DNA of 23,280 nt. It comes from a virus. Position numbers and translations under genes: made by a program. The DNA lies in the IMG/VR virus record IMGVR_UViG_3300020463_000142, positions 1 to 23,280 of that record; one strand, 5' to 3'. Positions 6,650-17,500 of this stretch are shown in pieces; positions within the stretch are counted from its first letter, which is position 1; every line of letters starts with the position of its first letter. The notes under the pieces were generated by a model that saw nothing but the letters and a program-made list of their open reading frames with translations, was not told where the DNA came from and made no database searches.

Positions 6650-8863
6650 CTATGTAATTTCTCTATCAAATTCCCATGCTCCACTGTTGACACCAAATTG
6701 AAGTATCTTAGTTGTCGGAGCAAAAGTGATTGTACCAGTTACGCCTGTTGGATCACTGATATCTTCTAATACCTGTTTGTTTGCGGATCCTACCACTGGA
6801 GTTCTTTGTGCAGTACCACTTGATGCATTGTAATTACCACCTAGCAATCCACTTGATTGTGAATCATAGTTTATTGTAATTGACACATAGTTAGGTGCTT
6901 CCGCTGAAAATTCTGCTGATTGAACAGTGTAGTTTCCATCGATAGTACCTATACCACCACTGAATGTTGTATTCTGTACAACAATGGCTTGTCCTGTTTC
7001 ATAGAAATGTGCCGCACTCATTGTTAATTTTGTAGTTGCGCCTAGTGAGTTATCTTGTGCGTATGTTGTAACACTAGCAATAGTTCTTTGTGCCGCTGTA
7101 ATTGTTTGGTCAACTGGCGTGAAATTTTTGAAATTACCTAAACTTATACTAGGTATGCTAAAACCACCTGTTGTTCCGTAATCAAGTGTTCTAATTCTAG
7201 CAATAACTCCTTGTGCTCTTGCGGCTATGCTTGAATTGTAGAAAGGACTTGATGGGTTACCACTTCCTGGTGGTTGCGGACTTGTTGAGTCGTATCCACC
7301 TGCTGGAAATAATTTTTCTAGTAATACACCTACAGGAGCATAATTGTTTCCTGCGTTTGCACTTAATCCTGTAATATCTAATTGAACACCAATAACTGTG
7401 CTTCCATCTGCGTAGGCTTTTGTTGCAACGTCCTGTGCCGCTGTTGGATCTGCAACACCTGATATTTTTTTGTTCTGTACTTCTATGCTAGTTGTAGCAC
7501 TGTCTAATTTTAATGCGTTGGCATTTAAACTTGTGATTAAACCATCTGTTGGTCCAATTTTTACATTGGCAATAGTTGCTTGGTTAAGAGTTCCTATTGT
7601 AGTAAGACCTGGAGCAGAAGTAACTGTTGAACCTAAAGCGGTTTCAGTCAAAACAGAATTTGTGTTAATTTTAATTCCTTTACCTGATGCAAGATCAATA
7701 TTTTCTGAACTTGTCCAAGAATCTGTTCCATCTTTCCATACAAAAGTTTTATTACCTTGTGATGAATTTAGTATGATACCACCATCGTCTACTGCGGCAT
7801 CATTTCCTACTGTGCCGTCATCTTTTTTACCTAAATCAATATTTTTATCTTCAACTACTAAAGTTGTTACATCTATAGATGTTTGTGTTCCACTTACTAC
7901 AAGGTTACCGTCAATGTTTACATCTCCACCTACATCTAAAGTTTTGCTTGGTGACGCTTTAAAAATACCTACTCTAGCATTTGTGGCATCAATTTTTATT
8001 GCAGAAGTTTCAGCAGGTCTTCTAACTTTAACTTCTACGTCTTGTCCTGTTAATTGATTTGCTACTGTGAACGCATTGTTTGTGAATTCTAATTTTGTGT
8101 TGTTGTTAAGTCCTACCGTCAATCCACCATTGTTTTGGATTGTTATTGCACCTGTTGTTGTGTCATCACTGTCCGCTGTAAGATACTGATCACCAGTTCT
8201 TACTATGCCAGCACCATCTTTTAATGCTTCCGATACAGTAGATGTTCCAACAAATTTGTAATCAGTTCCTACTGTGTTAAAACCTTTTGTAATTGCACCA
8301 GTTGTATTTGAACTTGTTACTAGTTCAGTGATTTGAGCACCTGCCGCCGGAGTAAACGAAGCGTTACTGTGTACGCCTACTAGGCTACCGCCTACGAACA
8401 TTTTCACAACATAGTTTGTAATACTTTGTGTATCTAACACACTAACAACTGTGAAGCCTGAAGTTCCTGATTGTCTTGAATAAGTTGGACCAGCAAGTCT
8501 TAAATTTGTTCCATCAAAGAAATATAATTGACTTGCATTGCTGTCAATCCAAAGATCACCAGCAACCATGTTAGGTTGTGTGGCTTGAACAGTAACACCA
8601 CCACTTGCCGTAAATGCCGTTCCGTTGTATACTTTTAATCTATTTTCTGTTGTGTCGAACCATAACTGACCTCTTGTAGGATTAGTTGGTGCGGCACTGT
8701 TTGCAAAATTTTCTAATAGTTGAATGAAGTTTTCATTTAATACTTCACCAAATCCTGAATAGTTTCTTCCAATAAGTGTTAAGTCACTAGATGTTGTATC
8801 CAATTGACCATCTACTAGGTCAACAAGTAAACTGCCATCTGTTTTGTTCAACTTATAACTCAT
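6650..8863 (-). CDS. Tail-fibre-like protein, 737 residues, with a distinct C-terminus
   Basis: The N-terminal module matches its neighbours: LTLIGRNYSGFGEVLNENF, LLENFAN, GQLWFDT, LKVYNG, GDLWIDSNASQLYFFDG and an LAGPTY end. At about 307-325 the phrase KTLDVGGDVNIDGNLVVSG and then VVEDKNIDLGKKDDG, DDGGIILN and FVWKDGTDSW form a beta module often seen in phage fibres. ISGVADPTAAQDVATKAYAD (about 467-486) is the hinge motif common before C-terminal domains. The remaining 250 residues include a PQPPGSGNPSSP linker and a beta-rich end (EFDREIT) that I do not recognise. The ATG shares a base with the upstream TAA (TAATG), and GGAGG gives a strong ribosome site. It probably forms a trimeric virion fibre whose end contacts a receptor; this is inferred. 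Confidence 0.75.
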   Translation of the reverse strand: MSYKLNKTDGSLLVDLVDGQLDTTSSDLTLIGRNYSGFGEVLNENFIQLLENFANSAAPTNPTRGQLWFDTTENRLKVYNGTAFTASGGVTVQATQPNMVAGDLWIDSNASQLYFFDGTNLRLAGPTYSRQSGTSGFTVVSVLDTQSITNYVVKMFVGGSLVGVHSNASFTPAAGAQITELVTSSNTTGAITKGFNTVGTDYKFVGTSTVSEALKDGAGIVRTGDQYLTADSDDTTTGAITIQNNGGLTVGLNNNTKLEFTNNAFTVANQLTGQDVEVKVRRPAETSAIKIDATNARVGIFKASPSKTLDVGGDVNIDGNLVVSGTQTSIDVTTLVVEDKNIDLGKKDDGTVGNDAAVDDGGIILNSSQGNKTFVWKDGTDSWTSSENIDLASGKGIKINTNSVLTETALGSTVTSAPGLTTIGTLNQATIANVKIGPTDGLITSLNANALKLDSATTSIEVQNKKISGVADPTAAQDVATKAYADGSTVIGVQLDITGLSANAGNNYAPVGVLLEKLFPAGGYDSTSPQPPGSGNPSSPFYNSSIAARAQGVIARIRTLDYGTTGGFSIPSISLGNFKNFTPVDQTITAAQRTIASVTTYAQDNSLGATTKLTMSAAHFYETGQAIVVQNTTFSGGIGTIDGNYTVQSAEFSAEAPNYVSITINYDSQSSGLLGGNYNASSGTAQRTPVVGSANKQVLEDISDPTGVTGTITFAPTTKILQFGVNSGAWEFDREIT

Positions 8864-10878
8864 TAAATTCCTCCACTGTATATGATGTAATTAAGTGTTA
8901 AGTACGGGTTCATCACATCAAATAGTTGTCCCGTTGTGCCTGCTAATCCACCTGTGTTAGGTAATTGTTGTGCGCCGGCTGTGTTGTTTAAATCTGGACC
9001 ACTTCTAGTTGTTACTTCTGCATCACCTGATGCTCCTGCAATCATTCTAGATGCAAAGAACTGATCTCCATTGTTTGCTTGAAGATTGTGTTCGTGTTGT
9101 GGTAAATTTTCTTTTGTAATTGTTTTCTTTTCTGCACCAGCACCTTGTCCTAGGTTATCAGCAAATACTGCCGTTGTTCTATCTGCAGAACCTTGTCCCA
9201 TGTTGTCTTTACCTAATGGGAATCTTCCACGCAAGTCCGGAGTTTTAAATACTGCCGATGTGCTTGGCGTTCCAAATTGAGTACCTATGACTCCAAACAG
9301 TTTGTTGTATGTTGCTCTGCTTATTTCTGCACCATCACACATTAACCAATCTGTAGGAGCAGTTGCACCTGCATAAATCATAATTGATCCTATTGGTGGT
9401 GTAGGTATTGTGTTTACTATAGAACCAACAGTAGTTTTAAATATACCTGTTGTTCCTGATGTTCTGTTTATTATCAATTCGTCTGATACAGAACTTGTTG
9501 TTGTTAAAGTTTGATTTCCTATGAAAGAATTGCTTATAGATGTAGCAAAAGTTTTAGATGTTCCACCTGTTTGTCCATCAAAACTGAATGATGTTGCTGT
9601 AACATCTCCAGTCATATTAAATGTTGATGCTGTTGTTAATTTGTTTGCCTGACCGGCTGTGCCAGATACTGTTCCACTTACATTTCCAGTTACATTTCCT
9701 ACAAAATTATTTGCGTATACATTATTGTATTGGTTGTTCGTAGCACCAATGCTGTATGTGTTGTTAGCCTGTGGTAAAATATTGTTTGCTGTAACATCTC
9801 CTGCGATATTTGTAGCGTCACCAACATAAAGTTTTTTGGCTATGCCTACTCCACCTTTTGCAATTATTGAACCTGAACTTACATTCGTTGCGTCAGTTGT
9901 GCTATCGGATTGTATAGAGCCACTTGATAAAATATTACCTGTTACGTCTAATGCTTGAGTTGGATTAGTTTTGTTTACACCAACTTGTCCTTGCGAACTT
10001 ACTCTTAATACTGTTGTTGTTTGACCTTGATTGTTTAATCTGAAATCTATTTCTTCATCTAATGTACTTAATTGGAATATACCTGCTTGATTCTCAACGA
10101 ACATTTTGAAAGAACCTGCCGCTCCAACTTCTACACCGTCATCTGTTTTTACTTTAATTGGAAAATTTGTTAAACTTGTTGTATCTGATCTTAAAAAGTT
10201 TCCTGCCGCGATAGTTGAAGTACCAACAACAAGGTTTTCTGCCTTTTGTGCCGTACCATAAAATTTTCCTACACCGTCACCAGTTATATTCGCAACACTT
10301 AAATTTAATCCTGGATATAAAGTTGAAAATCCTGCTATGTTACTTTTAGGTGTAAACTGATCAGAAGCAATGATTGCCACTGTCTTCGCTGAAACTTCTA
10401 GTTTTACAATACTGTAATTTAAATCATCTGTGCCAGTAACCACAACAGGACTTGCGCCTGTTGTTAGTCCTGAACTATATTGTGGACCTATAAGTACCCA
10501 ACCTGTTCCTGTGAACAAGTAAAGTTGTTGTGCATTTGTATCAACCCAAAGGTCACCTGTGACGCTTTCTGAAGCACTAGGTTGATTGATTGCTTTTTTA
10601 AGTCCACCTGACGCTACCCAATTGGTACCATCATACACTTTCAATTGATCTGTTCCTGCTGTTGTATCGAACCAAAGTTGTCCTTCAACAGGTCTCGATG
10701 GGGCAGTGCTATTTGCAAAATTTTCTAAAAGATGTAGAAAATTTTCTGCAATTATTGTACCATATGATGTTGTATTTTTTCCTGGCAGTCTTAAAGTAGT
10801 TTCATTATTAATAGTATTGTCATTAATAGTGATAGTACCCTTGTTTACTGCGTCGGAAAAATTAATGGTATATGCCAT
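8863..10878 (-). CDS. Tail fibre with C-terminal tail-collar (MdpB-type) domain
   Basis: This 671-residue protein starts with the shared fibre module (LRLPGKNTTSYGTIIAENF, LLENFANSTAPSRPVEGQLW, LKVYDG, GDLWVDTNAQQLYLFTG, LIGPQY). The middle has repeats (VNKTNPTQALDVTGNI, then NTYSIGATNNQYNNVYANNF). From about residue 489 comes a tail-collar domain as in T4 gp12 and MdpB proteins: PPIGSIMIYAGATAPTDWLM, C514-D-G, TPDLRGRFPLGKDN, LPQHEHNL and an NPYLTLNYIIYSGGI end. H595-E-H597 fits the HxH metal site that, in T4 gp12 and gp37, lets three chains bind a metal ion on the fibre axis. A trimeric receptor-contacting fibre is therefore likely. GAAGGG precedes the ATG, and the gap to the gene upstream is 3 bp. 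Confidence 0.85.
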   Translation of the reverse strand: MAYTINFSDAVNKGTITINDNTINNETTLRLPGKNTTSYGTIIAENFLHLLENFANSTAPSRPVEGQLWFDTTAGTDQLKVYDGTNWVASGGLKKAINQPSASESVTGDLWVDTNAQQLYLFTGTGWVLIGPQYSSGLTTGASPVVVTGTDDLNYSIVKLEVSAKTVAIIASDQFTPKSNIAGFSTLYPGLNLSVANITGDGVGKFYGTAQKAENLVVGTSTIAAGNFLRSDTTSLTNFPIKVKTDDGVEVGAAGSFKMFVENQAGIFQLSTLDEEIDFRLNNQGQTTTVLRVSSQGQVGVNKTNPTQALDVTGNILSSGSIQSDSTTDATNVSSGSIIAKGGVGIAKKLYVGDATNIAGDVTANNILPQANNTYSIGATNNQYNNVYANNFVGNVTGNVSGTVSGTAGQANKLTTASTFNMTGDVTATSFSFDGQTGGTSKTFATSISNSFIGNQTLTTTSSVSDELIINRTSGTTGIFKTTVGSIVNTIPTPPIGSIMIYAGATAPTDWLMCDGAEISRATYNKLFGVIGTQFGTPSTSAVFKTPDLRGRFPLGKDNMGQGSADRTTAVFADNLGQGAGAEKKTITKENLPQHEHNLQANNGDQFFASRMIAGASGDAEVTTRSGPDLNNTAGAQQLPNTGGLAGTTGQLFDVMNPYLTLNYIIYSGGI

Positions 10879-10881
10879 TTA

Positions 10882-11493
10882 TTACCCTTCGTTAAAACCT
10901 GTTAAACTTTGTACTCTAACAGTGTAATCTATTTGTATCAATCTGTTTAAACTTTTTTGTACAGGATGAAAAATTACGTGTGTCAATAATTTGCCTGTTC
11001 CTGATGATGCGTAACTTGTAAGTCCTAATTCATCAAACACATATAAACTGTCTGATGCGGATGCTGTGTCAGTTGCATCTTGTCCATTTGGTTCACCATA
11101 ATCTAATAAACAGGTAACAACAACATCTGTATAGTTTGTTCCATTCACGTGTCTTGTTTCTATCTTATTTCTTTGTGGATCTAAGTTAGATACTGATCTA
11201 TCATCAACAATTTTAGTAAATGTTTGGTTGTACAAACTTGCATTTGTTCCAGTACTGTTTGGAGTTAGATATGTGATAATACCAGTTGGATCAACTGATG
11301 TTCCACCGTTACCAAACGCCATTGAACTGATGAAGCCTTGCCCTGCGTTAGCAACACTTTCAGCCAAAGCAATACTCATATTTTCATAATGGATTGCGTT
11401 ACGTTTATTAACGAATACAGCACCGGATTCAGGGTCATGTATCTTAATATGTCCTTGAACTAATACTCCGCTGTTTTCTTTTATTTTACTCAT
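10882..11493 (-). CDS. Conserved virion structural protein between giant protein and fibres
   Basis: This 203-residue protein begins MSKIKENSGVLVQGHIKIHD, then AVFVNKRNAIHYENMSIALA and a Gly-rich IS-MAFGNGG segment (about 55-64). The combination of V-GHIKI-D, NAIHYENMS and MAFGNGG recurs, as I recall, in a structural protein next to large virion proteins in marine T4-like phages; its exact position in the virion is unknown to me. The C-terminal half is beta-rich and ends LIQIDYTVRVQSLTGFNEG. It has no signal peptide. GGAG lies 6 nt before the ATG (TTGGAGCACAAATG). Placed just before three fibre genes, it could be a baseplate or fibre-attachment component. This is inferred from gene order only. 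Confidence 0.75.
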   Translation of the reverse strand: MSKIKENSGVLVQGHIKIHDPESGAVFVNKRNAIHYENMSIALAESVANAGQGFISSMAFGNGGTSVDPTGIITYLTPNSTGTNASLYNQTFTKIVDDRSVSNLDPQRNKIETRHVNGTNYTDVVVTCLLDYGEPNGQDATDTASASDSLYVFDELGLTSYASSGTGKLLTHVIFHPVQKSLNRLIQIDYTVRVQSLTGFNEG

Positions 11494-11514
11494 TTGTGCT
11501 CCAATTTCTTACTG

Positions 11515-11522
11515 TATTTATT
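11515..11522 (-). promoter_or_regulatory. Candidate T4-type late promoter at the end of the giant gene
   Basis: Minus-strand AATAAATA matches the T4 late box TATAAATA at seven of eight positions, 21 nt upstream of the ATG at 11493. It overlaps the TAA stop of the giant gene, so part of the match is imposed by the coding sequence. It is similar in sequence and distance to the box before the 488-residue fibre gene, which is the main reason to list it. Confidence 0.3.
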
Positions 11523-14500
11523 GCGGCAATGCCACTTCTTTTTGACGTATGAATCTTGCGATGTCATTATTCGTCTGACTCAGTGCTTTTGCCGTATCAT
11601 GCCAAATTTTCCCTTGTTTCCTTATAACCGCAATTTTGGCAGTTGCGGATGGTGTTGTTGTAAATGTTATCACAGGATTAACACCATCTACTGTGAATTC
11701 TGCTTGAACAGTGGTATCTGCCTCTGGACTGTCTTGTCCATTTGCTGGGTCATATACACTAATACTGTTCTTACGTAATCTCTTACCACCTACAAATATC
11801 TCAAATTCATTTGCCGATTTAGGTGTAAATGATATGGTTAGTTGATTATTTGAAACATTTGCTCCAGTATAATTTTCAGTTAAAAACTCATCTTTGTATG
11901 GAACGTTCTGATGTCTACTTTGATCGAACACCTGTGTTGATGCTGTATGTTTAGTAGGAATACCTGTGCCAAATGTTCCTCTTCTAAGTTGTTTAATTGT
12001 GTGTCCTTGTTTCTGATAGTATTCTATTCTTTCACCATCTATAAACAATATACCTGGCAATCTTGCACCAATGCTAGGATCTGTTAAACCTGTTCCGTCT
12101 GTAAGCACAATTTCTCTATCGCTCCAGTTTAAATCTTGTGCTAGATAATACTGCTTGTCATCTCCAACACGTTTGAAGTGAGACCTGTTAAGCATATCTT
12201 TAAATTGTCTGTATGCAAATTTACCTATGAAACTAGGAGCAGAGAAGTGTATAACATCTATCTCATCGTTCTGCGATAAATTTCTATTGATTAATAATCT
12301 ATTCTGATCATTCGAAACTGTGTAGTCAACACTTGGAGCCAACCATTCTCCGTTTACACATACCCAAACATATTGAGCATCAGTAGCCGGTCTTCTTAAT
12401 TGTATCACTCCATTAGTTAATTGATTGTATGTGAAATAATCTTCAGTATTGACAGTAATACTCTGTCTTGCTATTACATCAAACTGTTCACGCTCTATAT
12501 CTTGTATATCATGTTTACTAAATTGATATGCTGTAATAGTTTTTCCATTTGTTGGAGCAGGAGATATTGTTAATACTCCAGTGTTACTTACTGAGTACTC
12601 TCCGTTTTCGATATAAACTTCTAACACATCTCCGATAGCACCAACGCCTGATTCTAAAGTAACACTGCTGTTACCAGGATTCCATCTGTATTGTGCCGCA
12701 GTCAATTCTGTTTTGTTTAAGAAGGCTCTTACATTTGTTGCTAATATAGTTCCAGGTAAAACCTGCCAAGTTTTAAATTGATATTCTCTGATCAGGTTTC
12801 CACCTGTAGCAGTTAAGGTGTGTTGTTTTGTAAATCCGCTTCTTAACACATCGTTATCAACTTTTACAATTACATTGTTTGTAAATGGTTGTTGTGTAAA
12901 TGGTGTAGGCGATAAAGTAAATGCTGTTGTACTTCCATCAGCAGTAAAACTGTTTTGTGTTACTTCACTGAAAGATTGACTTGCACTCTCATACACGCAG
13001 ATATTAATCACTGCATCTTGTGTCGGAGCAGATGTAAATCTAACCGCAACTTTTCCTGATCTTGAATATGTGCTGTCAGTTTCGAATACTGTGTGAGTTT
13101 GATCTACGCCGTTTACTTTTACTAAAGTACTGATGCTGTTTGCTTTAAATTTACCTCTTGTTACAAATTCTGTTGTGCTTCCGTCGCCAGTAAATATATC
13201 TACATCTAAAATAGATTCACCACTGTTGCCCATTGTGATAAAGTTAATTTTAGCACCATTCGTCGGTGCACTATTGAATACTAAATTTTTATTTTGATAA
13301 TCCACTGCATATAAATTGTTATTAAACAAAATATTATCTACAGAAACAAATACAGCATTGTTACTTTGTGGGAAGTCTACGAAAGAATATGTTGTTGTAG
13401 CACCATCACCTATGTAATTGTAACTGTTAATTTTACTTCCTGTGAATGCACCTCTGTCATATACTTGGATATCTAATGTGTCTAACACTTGTCCTGGAAC
13501 AAATTCTTCTGGTCCATGACTTGATGTAGGAGTAACAAATCCGTCTCCATCTATGTTTATATCTTCTGCATTTAATCCAGTAGCAGTTGAGTAAGCAAGA
13601 TCACCACCTTTTACTAATGAATCCACTGCGTCAGGATCAGGTAAGAAACTTCCATCACTTGTAGATTTTCTTACAATGATGATGTCATCACTGCCTGTTT
13701 CAATTGCACTTACATCTACAGTTTTTGTGCTACCGTCACCTTCTAGTGATCTCATCACAGCATTTGTATTTGTAACTGGATTTCCTGTTCCAAAGTTAGG
13801 ATCATCCATTCTAACTAATTTCCAATCCCACTTGTTATTTGTTAATGCTCTAAATCTTCTGTACACATGATATTGTACACCAGACTCTAATGCTTTAGAT
13901 AAGTTTATAGATTGTGTACTTCCATCAAGGTAGAATATTTCATCTTCGTAAGTTGTGTCATACGTGTCCCATTCTCCTGAACCATAACCTGCATTGTCCC
14001 AGCCTGATACATCCTCGAAAGTTATACTTCTTACTTCTACTCCACCGTAATCTATTCCATCAATTACCTGTGCAAGTTCTTTGCCTGGCTGACCATCAGT
14101 TGGTGCATAATATAAATTAACTCTGTCTTGCGTATGTAAAACATCTTGATCAATCAAATATGTTATTGATATTGTAGATAAATTTGTAGGTGGTGAAGTG
14201 AACTGTACATAGCCAGTTTTCCTTGAATATGTTTTTGTTGTATCGTTTTCGTTATTGAAAATAAACGCACTTCTTAATTGTCCAACTCCTGCAACTGATA
14301 TAGTTACTGAATTTGATCTTAAATCCATTGGCCATTTTAATTTAAATTTAAGTTGCGAAGCATTTCCCGTAAATGTTTCTGTTCTTGATAAATTTGCTAA
14401 CAATAATGTTCCTGTTGTTCTATCAAACTTAACGCCTAGATGAGTTGATCTTGTTACTCCTTTTCCTAAGACTGAACTTGCAGTGGCATATGTTCCTGTT

Positions 14501-17500
14501 GTGTTGCCAGATAGGGTTACAGTTGGAGTAGATATGTAACCACTGCCCTCTGTATCAACTCTTATTCTTGTTACTTTACCATTTTTAATGAATGCTGTTG
14601 CTGTCGCTCCAGATCCTCCACCACCAGTAATTGTTACTTTTGGAGCATTGACGTAATCTGTTCCTGCTGTTGCAACATTTATTTCTGTAATGGAATAACC
14701 AACATTGTCTAACCAATGCTTATCTGGATAAGTTGTGATAGAGTTTGTAGTTAGTGATGTTCCACTTACCCTGATGTTACTTGATTGTATGTAACCATCT
14801 AGGTATCTTGGTGGATAATCAAAGTCTGCTATACTTGTATTTGTAGGTTCTGTTTTTTGATAAGCACTTACATACTCTCTAATTTTAGATTTGTATGGTT
14901 TTACTTCTGCAATATAATCTTCAAAGTTTGCAAGATTGTCATTTCTGAATGAACGTTTTTGCTGTAACTCGCCAACATTGTGTTTTGCTTTTATGAAACT
15001 TGTTTTAAAGATCCAGTCATTTAATTTTTCTTCACTTAAAGCATATCTAATACTTGCAAAGAATAATTTATTATATTCAATGTCTAATTCTTCAACAAAG
15101 ATTTTATCTCTCAATGTTTGTAAAATTAATCTTGTTTCCTCAATTGGCTGTCTGTCATACAATTGAACGTCAAAACTATTGCTGTCGTAACCGATATTTG
15201 TATTTGCATAGTCATACAATCTACTGTTAAATTGTATTGTGCCATTTTGTCTACCCACAGTTTTGTAATTTACAGTATAGTCTACCCCGACTTGGCTGTC
15301 TATTTTTTCTAATAACAACCAACCACCAGTACCAATTGTACTAATTTTTACAATATCGCCTACACTATTTTGTAAAGCATCTAATTGATAACTGTAATCT
15401 ACTTTTTGATCTATTGCTGTAAATTGCGTATATCCAGTAGCATACCAATCTGCATAACCCCAATACAATGAAGTATTGTAACTTTGTATTCGTGATCTAT
15501 TCCATTTGTCAGTTGCAGTCCAGTTGTATATTGACCACTTGCCATCAACTAGACTATCTGCTGTAACTAAAGCACTAAAGTTTCTTACTGTGATTGTTGT
15601 TTTAGAATCATAATTTTTTCCTTGCTTTTCAACTTTGACAGCAGTAACCTGTCCTTTTGCATTAATTGTTAATTTGAATACCGCATCTGATCCATTAGTG
15701 GATTTAATTTTGTATGTAGGAGCGACCTTATAGCCTGAACCTGGATTTGTAATAGATACATTTGTTATTTTTCCATCTAAAACTGTAGGCACAAGAGTTG
15801 CTGTAACTAACGGACCTGTTCCTAAGAATTGTAAATCTGCTTCTGTATCAACAGTGCTATCGTATAAGCCTGATTGTGCCACTGGTGCAGGTTCGCTTGA
15901 TGTTAAAGTTGATAAATCTACTTCATCTACGATTAAATTTTTAATTAAAACATCATTGGCTCTAATAATTAATTGTTTTGTTGCTTCAGCATTGTTTTTA
16001 AACCAACTTTGTCTTGGAGTAGTCAATGTTCCATATTTTGCTTTGTCGCTTAATTCTGGATCTGGTACTTGATTCATTTGTTCGTCATATCCAATTAAAC
16101 TGTTGAACCATACATTTTCTATATCTTTAGGTAATGTGCTTGTACCTAAATTTTCAGATACAAGAGCATATTCATTGTGTACGTTTCCTTTAGATTCTGT
16201 GTTAAACAATCTAAAGTTTAGAATAGTATCACTGCCATTTATTAATGTATCACAGTTTACAAGAGCAAATCTATTTGGTCCAAATATTGTCACATATTTG
16301 TAACCTTGTGCTCTTGGATCTTTAATTAAATTTTGCACTGCTTCAGCAGTCATGCCTCTGCCCTCTAATTCAGGAACAGTCTTTTTACCTTTTACCCAAT
16401 AGTAGTAAACATTTTTCATTGTGCCTGCAACAGAATCATATTTTCTACGAGTTACAAAATTTGTTGCGTCAGCAACAGTACCAGTTACTCCTAAACCTGC
16501 ACCTTGAGTAGTTGCAGATAGAGTGTTCCACTCTGTAGGCGTTCTAGTTGATTCTGTCCATTCGTGTACATCGATTGTTGCACCTGGAAATAGTTTATTC
16601 CAATAAGCATTATTGAAGATTACATTGCTTTGATAAGGATAATAGTATACTGCCGTGCTTAGATCCCACCAAAGTCTGCCAACTTGCGTATCAGTCCAAC
16701 TGTTTGTTACGTCTACTGTGCCAGACGCTCCTGTGTTGTTGTACACAGCCGGATCATAAAGTGTTTTATAAAATAGTTCTGCTTCTGCAGGTCCAGGTAT
16801 CTTACCATACAAAGGATCGATGTAATCTAGATTCGCTAATTTTTTATTTGTTACTTTGTCATACAAGAAGATACTTTTAATTTTTGTTAAATCTATTTGA
16901 TCTATACCAGTAGTCATCTCATGAATGCTAGTCCAATTATTTTCTGTTGGAGATTTTCTAAAATTAATTACTGTTCCTTTTTGCTGATTTGTTAATTGCA
17001 ATGTTGGTAACCCAATGTAAACGTGATTATTGTTTATAGTTAAGTTAGAGCCAAATTGTTGTAAACTGTCATTTGCGTAATTAAATTTTTCACCATACAA
17101 CATTGTGTTTTCAAATTTTTGATAGATATGAACAGCACCGCTGTCAGTAAATGTTTTTGTGAATGTAGTCATTTGGTCGTCAAAAGATGTAGTGCCGTTA
17201 TCCAATGTCGTTGGAACTTGCATATCGCCTTTAAGACTTGTTACTGCCAACACACTACCACTAAATGCAAGACTATGTCCAAAGTTTTCAGATACTTCTT
17301 TATCTGGACTTGTTAATGTTTGATTGTAACTGTAAACACCTGTATCGTCAGTTGCTTTTTTGTAAACATAAACAGCACCCATATCTATACTATTGAAATC
17401 TTTTAATGGACTTCCGACAGCAATTAATGTGCCATCTCCACTGATGCTTATATCAGAACCAAAATTTATCATAGCCGCAGAATCATTCGGTGGCACAATA

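Noticed and set aside
7470-8057. A 195-codon open frame on the plus strand opposite the 737-residue fibre gene
   Set aside because: It lies wholly antisense to a gene with strong fibre motifs, lacks a ribosome site and reads as low-complexity hydrophobic sequence. It is a shadow of the T-rich strand.
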